Source: Lineus longissimus
Taxonomy: Eukaryota > Nemertea > Pilidiophora > Heteronemertea > Lineidae
Direction of reading: 5' to 3'
Assembly (NCBI RefSeq): GCF_910592395.1
Contig: NC_088324.1
Location: 5,236,953-5,300,952, forward strand
Length of the DNA stretch: 64,000 bases
The translations under genes were made by a program, and so were the position numbers. Under the pieces are notes generated by a model. The model did not search any database. It saw only the letters and a program-made list of their open reading frames with translations, and had not been told where the DNA came from. Positions 9,822-20,672 of this stretch are shown piece by piece (the first letter of the stretch is position 1; each line of letters starts with the position of its first letter).

Positions 9822-11492
9822 TTGAGGGTGAAGTTCATCATGGAAAAATTAGCACATAGATCCATTTCTGGTTTTCCCTGTGTAACTACCTGTACTTCCC
9901 TTCTGAGGGAAATGGGAGCAATTTCTAAAATGCATGTCAGTGAGGAACTTAGTGGGGCACAAAATACTACGGTGAAATTTGATGGATCAACCAAAGCAAA
10001 AACTCACTGGGTCGAGACTCAAATAGCAACTGCAGAAAAAACGTACACCCTTGGCCTATCCAAAACTGCTGATGGTACTGCAGATACCTATTGTGACACT
10101 GTTAAACGGGGAGTTGATACCCTGGGGCAACATAGCCTGGCTTGTGGCTTGACTGACACTGGAGGTGACATTCTTTCTTCAATTTCCAACTCGATGACAG
10201 ATAGATGTTCTGTGAACACTTCTGCTATGGTAAAGCTATCACTTTTCAAGAAAGATGTTCAGCCGGATGCCACTCCTATAAGGACTTTCTTCTGTGGAGT
10301 ACATCCCCTTGACACCTTCACTAAGGCCTGTGATAAGGTGCTGAAGGAAGCAGAAGAGGAGGAGGGTGTCACATGTTGTGGTTTCAGCAACAGGTCACAA
10401 AGTGCGACGACGTCTTTCATACATGCCGTTGCAAAGTTATTCCACAAGGATGGTTCAGGTGTGCCCGTTGAAATAAAGTCGTATCTAGAAAGTCAAGGGG
10501 TGAAGGGAACCTTGGTGTATTACTTCGTGGGACAGAGGTTTCACATCCTGTTCCACAATGGAGCCAGTATTTTCTTCTTGTGGGACCATTTGTCCCACTT
10601 CATTGAGAAAGTGTGGGGTGCCCCAAACCGACTTTTGCAGGCTGTGCAGAAGGACTTGACTGTTGTATTCTTCAGAGATGCTTGCTTAGCCATTGGGTTA
10701 CTGGGGAAGCTCCTCACTGCACCATGGTTAAGATTTACCATGGTGGACAGGCCTGTGCTGGAACTTTCTCCCTTCTATGAAGCGGCTGAAAGAAAACTGG
10801 TAACATGGAGTGAGGATGCCACTGATCTACTCCGTGGAGAATCATCAATAGGAGAAACAGACTTCACCAATGATCAGATCTTCCAGTCCCTGGTTTCAAA
10901 TGATGACGTACCTGATCGCACCAAGGTCCTCCTGCAGCGCATGTGTGGTGCCATTTTGGAAGTCTTGAGAAGGCAGTGCCAAGACCAACTGTCTGGTGGC
11001 ATTTACCACTCACCTGCTGGAGAAATGAAGTCTGCCACTGCTTCATGTGCAGCCAACAACATAAGCGGTGAGCGAGTGTTTGCCATGTTGGACTCTTCTA
11101 TCAAGCGTGAACCTAATGCAAAAAAGGATGTACACGAAAGCAAGATCTTGTTTCAAGTGAATCAGACAAGGCAGTGGCTTGAGGATAAAGAGAAAGGTAC
11201 AAAAGACACTATCATCCCTGCAGCTCGGAAGCAGGCACGGGTCAACAAAAGAGAAAGAGAAGAAGAGGAAAGGAGGGTCAAAAGTCTTCAAGCTGAAAGG
11301 CTGAAACAAAAGGAGGCTGAAAAATCAAGGCAGGAGGTTCGGAGTAGGGAGAATAAGGAAGACATGCTCAATGATCTATTCAAATTTGGTGGTTTGTGGC
11401 AGACTGGGGAAGACATGGAGGAGGCTTTGACACCCTTGTCTGCCAAAGACAGAATTTCAGCTGTGAAGGGCCAGTTTAAGGTGCGGAAGTGA
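9822..11492 (+). CDS. Catalytic part of the transposase-like protein (open frame)
   Basis: This is the longest intact block of the broken gene, about 556 codons ending TGA at 11490-11492. No ATG is needed at 9822 because the frame is entered from upstream through a frameshift. Acidic and His motifs occur in order: KFDGSTKAKTHW near residue 50, SMTDRCSVN near 125, FFCGVHPLDTFTKACD near 155, and late in the protein ERVFAMLDSSIKREPNA, which resembles the C-terminal region of hAT-like transposases. The last 130 residues are a highly charged, probably helical tail. The order of D...D...E-like motifs supports an RNase H-like nuclease, but I cannot name the superfamily. Confidence 0.6.
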   Translation: MRVKFIMEKLAHRSISGFPCVTTCTSLLREMGAISKMHVSEELSGAQNTTVKFDGSTKAKTHWVETQIATAEKTYTLGLSKTADGTADTYCDTVKRGVDTLGQHSLACGLTDTGGDILSSISNSMTDRCSVNTSAMVKLSLFKKDVQPDATPIRTFFCGVHPLDTFTKACDKVLKEAEEEEGVTCCGFSNRSQSATTSFIHAVAKLFHKDGSGVPVEIKSYLESQGVKGTLVYYFVGQRFHILFHNGASIFFLWDHLSHFIEKVWGAPNRLLQAVQKDLTVVFFRDACLAIGLLGKLLTAPWLRFTMVDRPVLELSPFYEAAERKLVTWSEDATDLLRGESSIGETDFTNDQIFQSLVSNDDVPDRTKVLLQRMCGAILEVLRRQCQDQLSGGIYHSPAGEMKSATASCAANNISGERVFAMLDSSIKREPNAKKDVHESKILFQVNQTRQWLEDKEKGTKDTIIPAARKQARVNKREREEEERRVKSLQAERLKQKEAEKSRQEVRSRENKEDMLNDLFKFGGLWQTGEDMEEALTPLSAKDRISAVKGQFKVRK

Positions 11493-12173
11493 AACATTAA
11501 TAATCCAAAAGAAGTAAGAATATAATCCACCAAAGGAACAACAAAACAAGTTTAACCTGTTCAGAAGAACTGATAGAACCAGGAAAGATGTAACAAAATT
11601 GACAAGGCAGGAAGCACTTGATCTTCACCACCACGTGTTTCATCATGGTTACTAGGCCAATATGCTAATGAGCGGCTGATAATGAGCTGGACAAGCAACA
11701 TCAAAAATGTGATAGCCACTTCGTTGATGACCAGAAAGGGTGTAAATTGTACTCATTCACTAGAGTAAGACATGGTCAAACTCAACACCATGGAACTGAC
11801 CTTCTGCACTTGAGGTATCAGAAACAAAATCTATCCCTATTACAAGATCAAAGGACTATGCCGCCTTGCAAACAAGCAGCCTGCTGAGTTTGAGAGATTA
11901 TAGCAGACAAGTGTATAAACAAATTAACCCAAATGTGTGTAATTAATCAAGCAGAAAGGTCACTGTACCAGGCTGTATCATGATACCATACACAAGTTGA
12001 CCACCAAGAATGTTATTGACAGTTTAGTTGAGGGGGAGGGGGCTGTGCTGGGTGGACTCCAGTCATTCACAAGCCTCATACATCAAGGGGTGTGCATATT
12101 CATTGAGAAAAGTGGTTAAATTCAACAGCCAAGATGTCAATCAAAGGTCTGCCATCAATGGTCTCTTGTTTTA
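11493..12173. other. Non-coding gap before the Harbinger element
   Basis: No gene or repeat is recognised. The gap ends in the TTA at 12171-12173 that forms the left target-site duplication of the Harbinger element. Confidence 0.4.
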
Positions 12174-12456
12174 AGGCCGATAGACATGCAGCAAACTTTT
12201 ACAGGCGATCTCTAGCAACCTGGTTGAAAGACCCTGAATTTGATACTGGCAACCTGAGGTTGCTGCGTGTGAATAGGTTAAGCAAACTATAGCAACCTCC
12301 ATCTGGCAACCTGTATCAACCTGTAGCAAACAGCAATCTGGAACCGACGTGTTGGTTCTTGGCAACCAGGTCGAACAGAGTATCAGTTACATTTTTAGCA
12401 TCTGACCAATCAGATGCCAGAATGCTTTGTATGCCATCACATGACTTGACTGTAAA

Positions 12457-15068
12457 ATGGCTGAAGGTGAAACAGCTGGAGAGGAAATGAACAAAGCAAA
12501 GGGCAAAGGGGTGGCATCTTGGACTACTGAATGTGAAGACATTTTAGTGGCAAATTTAGAATATTATGCTTGTCTGTACAATGTCAAGGATTCTTCCTAT
12601 AAAGATAGGAATAAACGATCCAAGGCGAAAGAAGAGTTAGCACAGCTAACTGGAAAAACAGGTAGGTTCAATAATAACTGTTCATGCCATGTGTATGTGA
12701 TGTGGACATATCACTTGTATATAATTCCACCTAGACCTGTTGAAGCTCCCATGTGTAGGGCCAGGTATAGCTATACCATACTCTATCATTGTAGATTGCC
12801 TTATTGAGACGATGACATTGAATTCTTTGTTAACCATAGCCAATTGCCATGCTAGCCTGTGGCCAGCCTTCCAATCCAAGGCTTTCCTAATAGCTCCTAT
12901 CATATTAACCGTTGTAGTCAAGCACAATATGTAGGCCTACTGGTACCAGGTTATTGGGGACCGTCCATAAATATCAATGTGCATCGCAATCCTAACAATG
13001 TAAGGAGGGGCGCGGGGGGGGGGGGGGGTTAACGAAAGGCCTTGATCCAATTTTAATTCTGAATAAAACATTTCAACTTTGCAGCCGTGCCACCACAAAC
13101 TCCTATCAAAGGGTCAAGACGATCCAATTTTCAATTTCAATGCTTTGGCTGTTCGGATTAGGGGAGGGGGTCAGAGTCAATCCTAACATTGTTAGGATTA
13201 TTGTGATGCACATTGGAATTTATGGACGGTCCCTTAGTCACATCTCATGAGTCCAACTTGAAACAGAATAAAGAACCACAATATTTATATCTATATATTT
13301 GTATTTTTTTTAAAATTTTTTATGATCTAAATGATTATATGTGATATATTTCTCTATGATTTAATCACTGCATTCAATACAGCAGCAGCAGGCCTACCAT
13401 TATTTATACAAGTAGCTTGTTACAATATGCATCGAATGGCTAGCTGGTCAGTCCGAGCCAGACAATGCCAGAAGAGTTTGGTTCAATCATCATTTTAGGA
13501 AATATGCATAATACCATTATATTACTATTCCATGGCATACACTCCTCATCCGAACAATATATTATTTTGCAGTGGCCGACGTAACTAAGAAGATCAAGAA
13601 CCTAAGGACCATTTTTGCGAAGGAGAAAACCAAGGAGGCCAAGCCAACCAAGAGTGGAAGTGGAGTCAATGGAGCAAAGTACACATCAAAATGGTGCCAT
13701 TTCAGATCTCTGAGTTTCCTTAGCGAATACATCACTCCTAAGAAGACATTATCCAACCTGAAAGTTGCAGAGGTGAGTCAGAATACACAGTCATTAAGTT
13801 TAATTCTAGATCATTTTTTCCTGCCAAGGAACAAGTCCGTCCTCAGAATGAAAGTACTCACAAAGGTGGTCACGAAATTCCTTTGCACTGTAAGAGAGTC
13901 CCGCATTTGGTAGTGGGTCTAGTGGAGTCAATCCTTTTGGTTGCTTGCCTTTTCGCCAATCGCCCTCCACCACCTCTTTAGTTGTGTCACGTTCCCAGTC
14001 CAAGCTCCCCAGCGGTGTGTAGATCCTTCGAACACCACTCTTTCTCCTGAGAAGGTTATGTAATGCAACGCATGCCATTACAATGGACTCCACCTTCGTC
14101 GGCTCGAGGCAGATTGGCTTCATGAATATCCTGAAGCGGTTGGCCACAATACCGAATGCATTTTCTGAAATACGTCTTGCTCTGCTTAGCCTGTAATTGA
14201 AGATGCGCTTTTCCTTAGTGAGGCCCCTTTGAGAATTGGGTTTGAGGAGGTATGGTTTCAATAGGAATGCATCATCAGCAACTATACAATATGGAAGTCT
14301 GATTTGAGATCTAGGAAGGAGGCATGAATCTGGTATTCCTGGCTCATTTTTTTCCAGAGCTCCACTGAGGGCACAATTCCTGAAAACTCCACCATCAGAC
14401 ACCCTACCATTACATCCAACATTCGCATAGACAAACTGATAGTCGGCATCAATCACTGCCAGCAAGACAATGCTAAATGTTCCCTTGTAATTGAAATAAT
14501 ATGAACCAGAGTTTATTGGTGACCTCAGCACAATATGCTTTCCATCCATTGCGCCGATGCAGTTTGGAAAGTTCCACCTCCCTGCAAAGTCTTGTGCCAC
14601 TTTTTGCCACTCTTGTTCAGTGCTTGGTACCTGGAAAATTTCAAATAAAAAATGTAAGTATCTCGCATTGTTATTTTTCAGGATGCTGTTTTAGATGAAG
14701 ATGAAGGTGAAGATGAAGATGCTTTCGATGACGATGATACAACTACCATAGATGTAGAGGAATTGAAAGGAGACCAATCGATTAATGAGGACGAAGACAC
14801 AATACCCATCAGATCAACAAAATGTCAAACAGCAAAGTCAAAGAAGGTGAAAACTACAAAACGCAAAATGGTTGAAAAAGAGGAAATGATGGTTGAAAGT
14901 GCATACAATTTTCTTGAAAATGCTAAAGTGCGAAGATCATCTGAGACTAATGACAGTGATCATCAATTTGGACTTTACATAGCAAGTGAACTCCGCAATG
15001 TAAAAGATGACAGTCTGAAAAGACACATGAAGTTCAAAATTCAAAGCCTTATTTACGAAATGCAGTAA
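12457..15068 (+). CDS. MADF-BESS (Myb-like) partner protein of the Harbinger element
   Basis: Three exons (12457-12661, 13573-13772, 14682-15068) join in frame with GT-AG borders: donors GTAGGT and GTGAGT, acceptors TTTTGCAG and TTTTTCAG. The product is about 263 residues. A MADF domain covers roughly residues 18-135 (WTTECEDILV, LYNVKDSSYKDRNKR, KIKNLRTIF, SGSGVNGAKYTSKWCHF). A strongly acidic stretch follows, then a C-terminal BESS-type motif (HQFGLYIASELRNV ... KIQSLIYEMQ). Harbinger partner proteins bind the transposon ends and carry the transposase into the nucleus. Exon 3 lies entirely within the last intron of the antisense transposase, and intron 1 contains a MITE. Confidence 0.88.
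12957..13233. mobile_element. Small MITE in intron 1 of the MADF-BESS gene
   Basis: GGGACCGTCCATAAAT at the left end is matched by ATTTATGGACGGTCCC at the right, and the inverted match continues for about 45 bp through CAATGTGCATC and TCCTAACAATGT with small indels. A long G run lies near 13014-13028. The termini resemble a MITE family with GGGACCGTCCATAAA ends seen in many animals. No clear target duplication is visible. Confidence 0.75.
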
Positions 15069-16681
15069 ACTGGTATGAAACTCAGTATCCGTCATGCTCA
15101 TCCTCCAACGCGCCCTCCCCTGCTCCAAGCAGTTATTCATCTATTTCAAACAACAGTTTTACTATATTGTAAATAGATGTTTCAAAGACGTGAGGGGTAT
15201 TTTGTGGACATATCATCAACATCGATTCTTCTACACTATGCATGAAGTATGAAGTATGAAGTATAGTAAATTGTACCTTTAGGTATTCTTCACTCAGAAC
15301 AGTGTATATTGCAGCGCAGACCTCAGGGATGATGTAAGAGAGAGTTGATGAAGGTATTCTATAGTGATATCGCAGACTTGCATATGTCTCGCCTAGAAAT
15401 AAAGTATAATGCTTATCAGTAGTGTAGATTAAAATTGTACAGCTAATTTCCAAAATGTGTAATACCTCATACCCCAAATTTAACATCTCAATTTATTTAC
15501 GCTGTATACATGTATGATTGCATTTGTTTATTCATTACTGGTAAACAAAACTATGCATTTCCTCAAAGAAATCAAAGCAAAATATAGATGACACATTTTG
15601 GAACTGCTTTTCAATTTATCTTAGCCCTAGTTCAACTTTAGAATATTATTCATAGTACTTTGACTTCTTTAGTACCATATATGTATACAAATACCGATGT
15701 ACCGGTATATATAGCAAAATATTTAGACACATAGAAAGGGACTTAGTACGAACAATCAAAAATTCATATTTTCATAGATATTTTCTTTGTAAACTGGTGT
15801 ATATTCAATAGTTTTAACACATTATATATTTTCATCAAAGGTAATGTGTTGCGGTTACTTATTTAAGCGACTCCTCCAAAATGCAAATCTGAGATTAAAT
15901 GTGTATTGTTTGACAAGTGACATCTCCAGAGAACCTTCTAGATTTATATATCATTGATAGAATTCTACAGAGTTCTTGCATACACACTGGAGAATCTTTC
16001 GGGAACCGACACGTCTTTCTAGGTGGCAGCACCATTCCATTACAATGTGTTTGCTGCCCCCTAGAAAGACGTGACGGCTCCTGACAGATTCCCCAGTATA
16101 TGAATAGTTACATTTCCCCCTGAAAAATGTTATGTAGCTCTGTGGAGCGTACCTATAAATTGAAATTATTATAATTACATGCATAGCAAATGTAGCACCC
16201 GCCCCTAGATAAGAAGGTCCCTCTAAAAACCGACAGGACAAATGTTTCATTATGGACAAACTTTTGTTATAGAAATTAGGAATAGAAAGTCAGAATATTG
16301 ATTACCTGTTGCCAGAAAGCGCAGAGTGACTGCCAGTCTTTCGCCAGCAGATATGGCATCCCGCATGATTGTGTCTTGCTTTGTGATGATCGGGGCTACC
16401 TTCTGCAGCAGTTCTTCGAATGTGGTTGCATTCATACGTAAAAAGTTCTTGTACACTGATATATCCTCCATTGCTAATTCTTTCAAGAGGGTATGGTATG
16501 CTCCAAGTTCATGCCTCCTACCATCCCAGTCCTTCCTCCACAACCTCTTCTTCTTCTGTCTGGCCTGTCGTCGTCTTTTATTGACTAAAATAATGACTGG
16601 TGCTGCAGCAGCAGCACTCTCTGCTTCCATCTCCACCATTTTACATAGCATTTCCCCCCCAAAATTAGCTTTTCCCTCCAA
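13806..16681 (-). CDS. PIF/Harbinger DDE transposase
   Basis: Exons, read on the minus strand, are 16681-16306, 15392-15277 and 14630-13806, joined in frame by GT-AG introns, giving about 438 residues. The N-terminal exon is basic (NKRRRQARQKKKRLWRKDW) and helical and ends TLRFLATG. Exon 2 continues YASLRYHYRIPSSTLSYII. Exon 3 carries the DDE_Tnp_4 core: GAMDGKH (first Asp), VADDAFLLKPYLL (second Asp) and RRISENAFGIVANRFRIF (Glu). All three catalytic acids are present and no stop or shift interrupts the frame. Exon 3 lies inside intron 2 of the MADF-BESS gene on the other strand. The enzyme would excise the element and insert it at TWA sites. Confidence 0.92.
15986..16097. repeat. 112-bp foldback element in intron 1 of the Harbinger transposase
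   Basis: Two 46-nt arms (15986-16031 and 16052-16097) form an imperfect inverted repeat, starting ACTGG and ending CCAGT and sharing CACGTCTTTCTAG. They are separated by a 20-nt loop. It could be a tiny MITE or an RNA hairpin. No ORF is present. Confidence 0.75.
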
Positions 16682-16820
16682 AAATTATTGGCAACCTTCT
16701 TCAACCTTTTTACCTAAGAGGTTGCTGAAGTTTGCCACGTCTGAACATCGCAGGTAGGGTGCCACAGATTGCTGGTTGCTGGAGATCGCCTGTAAAAGTT
16801 TGCTGCGTGTGTATCGGCCT

Positions 16821-17161
16821 TTAGACATAGAAACTTTTTCTATCCCAATTAGAAGTTGGGGGTGGGGTGTGTGTTGGACAGTACTCACAATGAAATGCAT
16901 TTTATTATCTCAAAAGTGCTTAAATGGAATACATGTTGCATAAGGATTGTAGTGTGGTATGTATTTAACAATATTAAGCATGTTTATTGAGGTAAAAAAA
17001 GATTTGGGCTATGTCAGAGTCATTTCAAATAATGACCCCAGCTATCAATGCACTATCTGAGATCATAGTGCATTGAAACTGGAGTGCACTAGATAGTACA
17101 CAAACTAGGTCAATCCAGAACGAGGCTGACTTTGGCCTATTTTGTATAAGTTTTGACCCAG
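16821..17161. other. Non-coding flank of the Harbinger element
   Basis: Starts with the right TTA duplication. A short imperfect palindrome around 17043-17098 repeats ATGCACTATCT and AGTGCACTAGATAGT. The segment ends in TTTTGACCCAG, the probable acceptor of the next exon. Confidence 0.35.
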
Positions 17162-18189
17162 GTTGTACACTGATTGGGATAATGATGATGAAGAAAATGA
17201 CTTAGACTTGGGTGGGTCAGATGACGAGGGCGAGGATGATTTTGACCAAACGGCCGGCACTTTCGCTGCAGTCATGGAAAATGAGGCAGCTGAGGAGTAC
17301 TTGGAGTACACTCAGGACAGTATCGACCAGGTTAAGAGGGAAAAGGCAACAAAATACAGGTTGGTGATTTATCATAACGTTTCTCCATGTTTTTGGCACA
17401 CTTACATCAATATTTGATGCCGCAGAACCCCGTGTTTTTGTTGAAAATAGGCCTAGCCTACATCGATCAAAATGTCAACAAACACAGCTGATTCTACAGC
17501 AATGTAGGCTTAGCTACACATGGTAGGCCTACAATAGTAGTACAGTGTTGTGTAAATGTACACACAACCAAGCAATCTTAGTTATCTTGGGCTACTGCAT
17601 TCCAGTGCATACACACAACTCCTGGTATCAATCAATAGGATGGAGAATGGACAGGAGTGATGGGTTGAGGATCGTGTAGTTTCCAGCTGAACAACAGTAG
17701 GCCTACATGCGTAGGTCCCTATGCCTATGTCATGAGTATAATGGTATCCCATGGGCAAACTAACTCATTAAAGCTGAAAAGGCCCTTTGCTTTGTCATTC
17801 TTTTCTAATGTATTAATTGTGTAGGCCCCTATGCTTCTGTTTTCTATTCTTAATCTGTGGTTCCTTTTTCTTTCCAGTTGCAGTTGTCAATACTTCGATG
17901 GACAGCCTTGCTATCGCCGGTACCCCCCAGAAGAAATGGGAGAATGGCTATGAGAGATCTAACACCAAGTAAGTAAAATAACCAAGTTTTGGAATAGAAA
18001 CAATTCTTTATTGCATGCATCTTTACTTAAGTACTACAGGTAATTTGATTTGACAAGGAAGTAAATCACATGCTACCAATACTTGACTTGCAAAACTCAG
18101 AAATGCAGCGCCACTCGCGGACAAAGATAGAACAACTCGACATTTTTTCACCGGTTTTCGCTGCGCATGCGTACCAGCCGTCATCTTTA

Positions 18190-20594
18190 GTTGATTTCCG
18201 CTTTTCGTGGTCATGTTTATAAATCTTCTCGCCGACCGACAAAATGATCAGAAAAAGGTAAAAATGTTGAAAGAATCATGATCATTTTCGGAAAGTAGTT
18301 AGTTGCAAAGGTAGAGCTGCGGATGAACGTCGTTTTCTATCCGTTTTTATGGCGTTGATCGCAAGGTCCAAGGATCAAAATGTAGTGTGCACATCAGTGT
18401 CAGTGGACATGGTGGACAGTGAGTGAGTGACAGTGCAATGAGTGTCACTGTCGACACTGACACTCGTCACTGAGCTAGAGGACCATGCTGACCTGCTGAC
18501 ACTGCCAGTGCAGTGGCAGGGCCCAGGCCGGGGTGCCACCGCACATGACATTCACATGGCACATCCACCCCATCATCGAGTTCAATGTCGACAATGACAA
18601 TACAATGCATCATCAGATCATTCAATCCAATAAATATAAATGGTATCATGATGCATACGACGTCATCAACACTGCATCAGTGACAGTGCATGACCCTCTG
18701 TGTACGACGTCATTTGGTCTTGGGTCTCAAGCCTGTACAAATTTTGTGTACAAAACAGACACAACCGACGACGGACTGATGACAGAAAGCCTGAGGGCAG
18801 AATGGGCCACTTACAGGCATACCCTTGTTTACAAAGCCGGCTGGTCTTCAGGTAGAAGTGTAACAACATGTACAATGTGTGTGGCATGGTTGAACTTCAC
18901 TTCCTACCTGGACACAAGGCCTGTTTGAAATTGACCAGCATGCTACATGACCAAGGCCTAGTATCCAGGACATGGTTTAGCTCGCCTGGCTTTCAAGTCA
19001 AGTCTTATAAGTGATGTGCTCGAAAGCCAGTGTGTCATGAAAATGTCTCACTCTCACTGTCTTCATTGGATATATATCCACTTCATTTTTTCTTTTGCAG
19101 TCATTCACTGTGGTGACAGTATCCTTCATGTCGCGTACTTGTCAGTCATTTGCACTAATATGGGAAGAACTTACTGAAGGAAAGAACAGTGTTGGTGGCA
19201 CTATCAATCCTGGTGAGTTTTATATTACTGTGACTTCTCCAAAAATCAAGGACCGAACGAAAGTCTTTGGTATACTAGTAGTACGATCCTGGTCGTAATC
19301 TGTCTTATTCTTTATTCAATCATTGCGATGATGATAGGTACTAGTACATAGTTACATGATATACATGTATAGATAGCAAAAGTATAACTAGAAAACACAA
19401 ATAAGGCATCATAAGATACTACAGAACATACCAAGAATAAGGAGATGTCTTCAAGGATGAGGCAATGTTGTACGAAACAAGGTTGTGACACAACATGGAT
19501 GTGACGTCCAAAGATGGCCTGTCCCTGGGTGTGATACACCACCCTGAAGAAAATAATAAATCACAACAACAGCAGAGGTTTTTGTCTTCCACATTCTTGT
19601 TTTCTCATTTTCTGTTTCCCTGTTTTTGGAATTACTCATATGTGGTAGATGATATCGACAATGTCAGATTTTAGCAAGGACAACTAGAATTTCAGACAAA
19701 CAAGTGATGTCTGTGTGCCAATTGTACTGAGGACAAATACTGATCCCCCAAATTTTCATTTTTAACTTGTAACAGGACAACCATTTAATCAAGATGTACA
19801 ACCAGGCACCTTTAACACTTTTACTGCCAGCAACTGGTAAAACTTTTTGAAAATCTACCACAGTTACAAATGGTATTGAACAGATCGATACAGTCAAAAA
19901 CCAGGTGAAGAAGATGGACATTTCACTATTGCTGAGTGAATTAGAGTGACATTTCTTTACATTTACTGATCTGCTTTTTTTTCAGACTGAGGACGTGCAT
20001 GAAATCTAGAGTGGATACACGTTGATTGTAGAGAAACTATTCCATACTGATTGTTGTTCTGATTCCATCCACCACATTATGACACACGCTCACTGCTGCA
20101 AACCCTCTTGAGGGCCCATATCGTAAGTTTCAATGTTTCATGCAAAGTCATTTTAGCTGGAATCAAGCGAGGCGGTCATGTCTACTAGTATCTGTCATAT
20201 GCCCCCACTGAAGGACATCCATCAGACATTCCCATAGTTACGTCTCATTGTTCGATTTTAAAACCGATGGGCTAAGGTTGTCCTCCATATGTATGTTGCC
20301 AGCAAGCCGGAAAAGTAGAATGGCAGATGGGATTTCTGAACTTTTGACTGGATGGTCACCAGTATGTAGACATGCACAGTGGTCAAGAGGACAAGATGCA
20401 CTTGGCCACCGGACAGGTAGTCTGTCATGAAATCAGGTCATCATGGGTGACTGGGAAAATTGAACACTGTAGGTGACTATCCTTAGGGCAAATGTCTGGG
20501 GGGGGGGGGGGATTTTCTATTAGGGAGAAACAGAAAGTGAGCATTTACGTATATTACTGCTCTTCACTGATATCTGCTCTCTGTCACTTTCAGG
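18190..20594. other. Left internal part of the ISL2EU-like element, no clear gene
   Basis: The segment includes GTGACAGTG/CAGTGTCA-rich sequence around 18385-18475. A possible short exon lies at 19100-19212 (acceptor TTTTGCAG, donor GTGAGT) with no recognisable product. The segment ends at TCACTTTCAG (20594), probably the acceptor of the THAP exon. Confidence 0.35.
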
Positions 20595-20672
20595 CTGTAG
20601 AGTGATGAGTGGTGACACGTTATTTGTAGAAAAACCATTCCATACTGTTCTTGACTCTTCCGATCGTGCATC

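Larger units (their letters stand above)
6318..11492 (+). pseudogene. Transposase-like gene broken by an insertion and a frameshift
   Basis: Exon 1 (6318-6355, MADHSETNSVEIG) ends at GTAAGT. It joins in frame to exon 2, which begins at 8007 after TTTATTTCAG and runs to about 8700. Exon 2 codes a basic, coiled-coil-like region. A Helitron-like repeat then occupies about 8710-9612. Coding resumes at about 9620 (a second coiled coil, then YSNEMREVLYQCLANNV), shifts frame near 9820, and continues to 11492. The intron 6356-8006 holds a MITE. The protein belongs to a multi-copy family of invertebrate genes that I recognise only by motif (FDGSTK, MTDR, FFCGVHPLD, ERVFAMLD). It is probably an RNase H-like transposase. 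As it stands the gene cannot make a full product. Confidence 0.65.
12174..16820. mobile_element. Complete PIF/Harbinger transposon, 4,647 bp
   Basis: The terminal inverted repeats are 47 bp: AGGCCGATAGACATGCAGCA... at 12174-12220, and the complement at 16774-16820 with three or so mismatches. TTA flanks both ends (12171-12173, 16821-16823), the expected PIF/Harbinger duplication. Inside are an apparently intact three-exon DDE transposase on the minus strand and an intact three-exon MADF-BESS partner on the plus strand. Both standard Harbinger proteins and both ends are present, so the element looks potentially autonomous. Two smaller inverted-repeat elements sit in its introns. Confidence 0.93.

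Noticed and set aside
9822-11492. Assignment of the transposase-like protein to hAT
   Set aside because: Only the late ERVFAMLD segment is reminiscent of hAT; the other motifs and the N-terminal region do not match, so no superfamily is named.
12171-12365. Short ORFs in the Harbinger terminal repeat
   Set aside because: They span the inverted repeat and its flank and have no splice or protein support.
19100-19212. Possible exon inside the ISL2EU-like element
   Set aside because: Acceptor and donor words are present, but the 37-codon product has no recognisable sequence and no partner exon.
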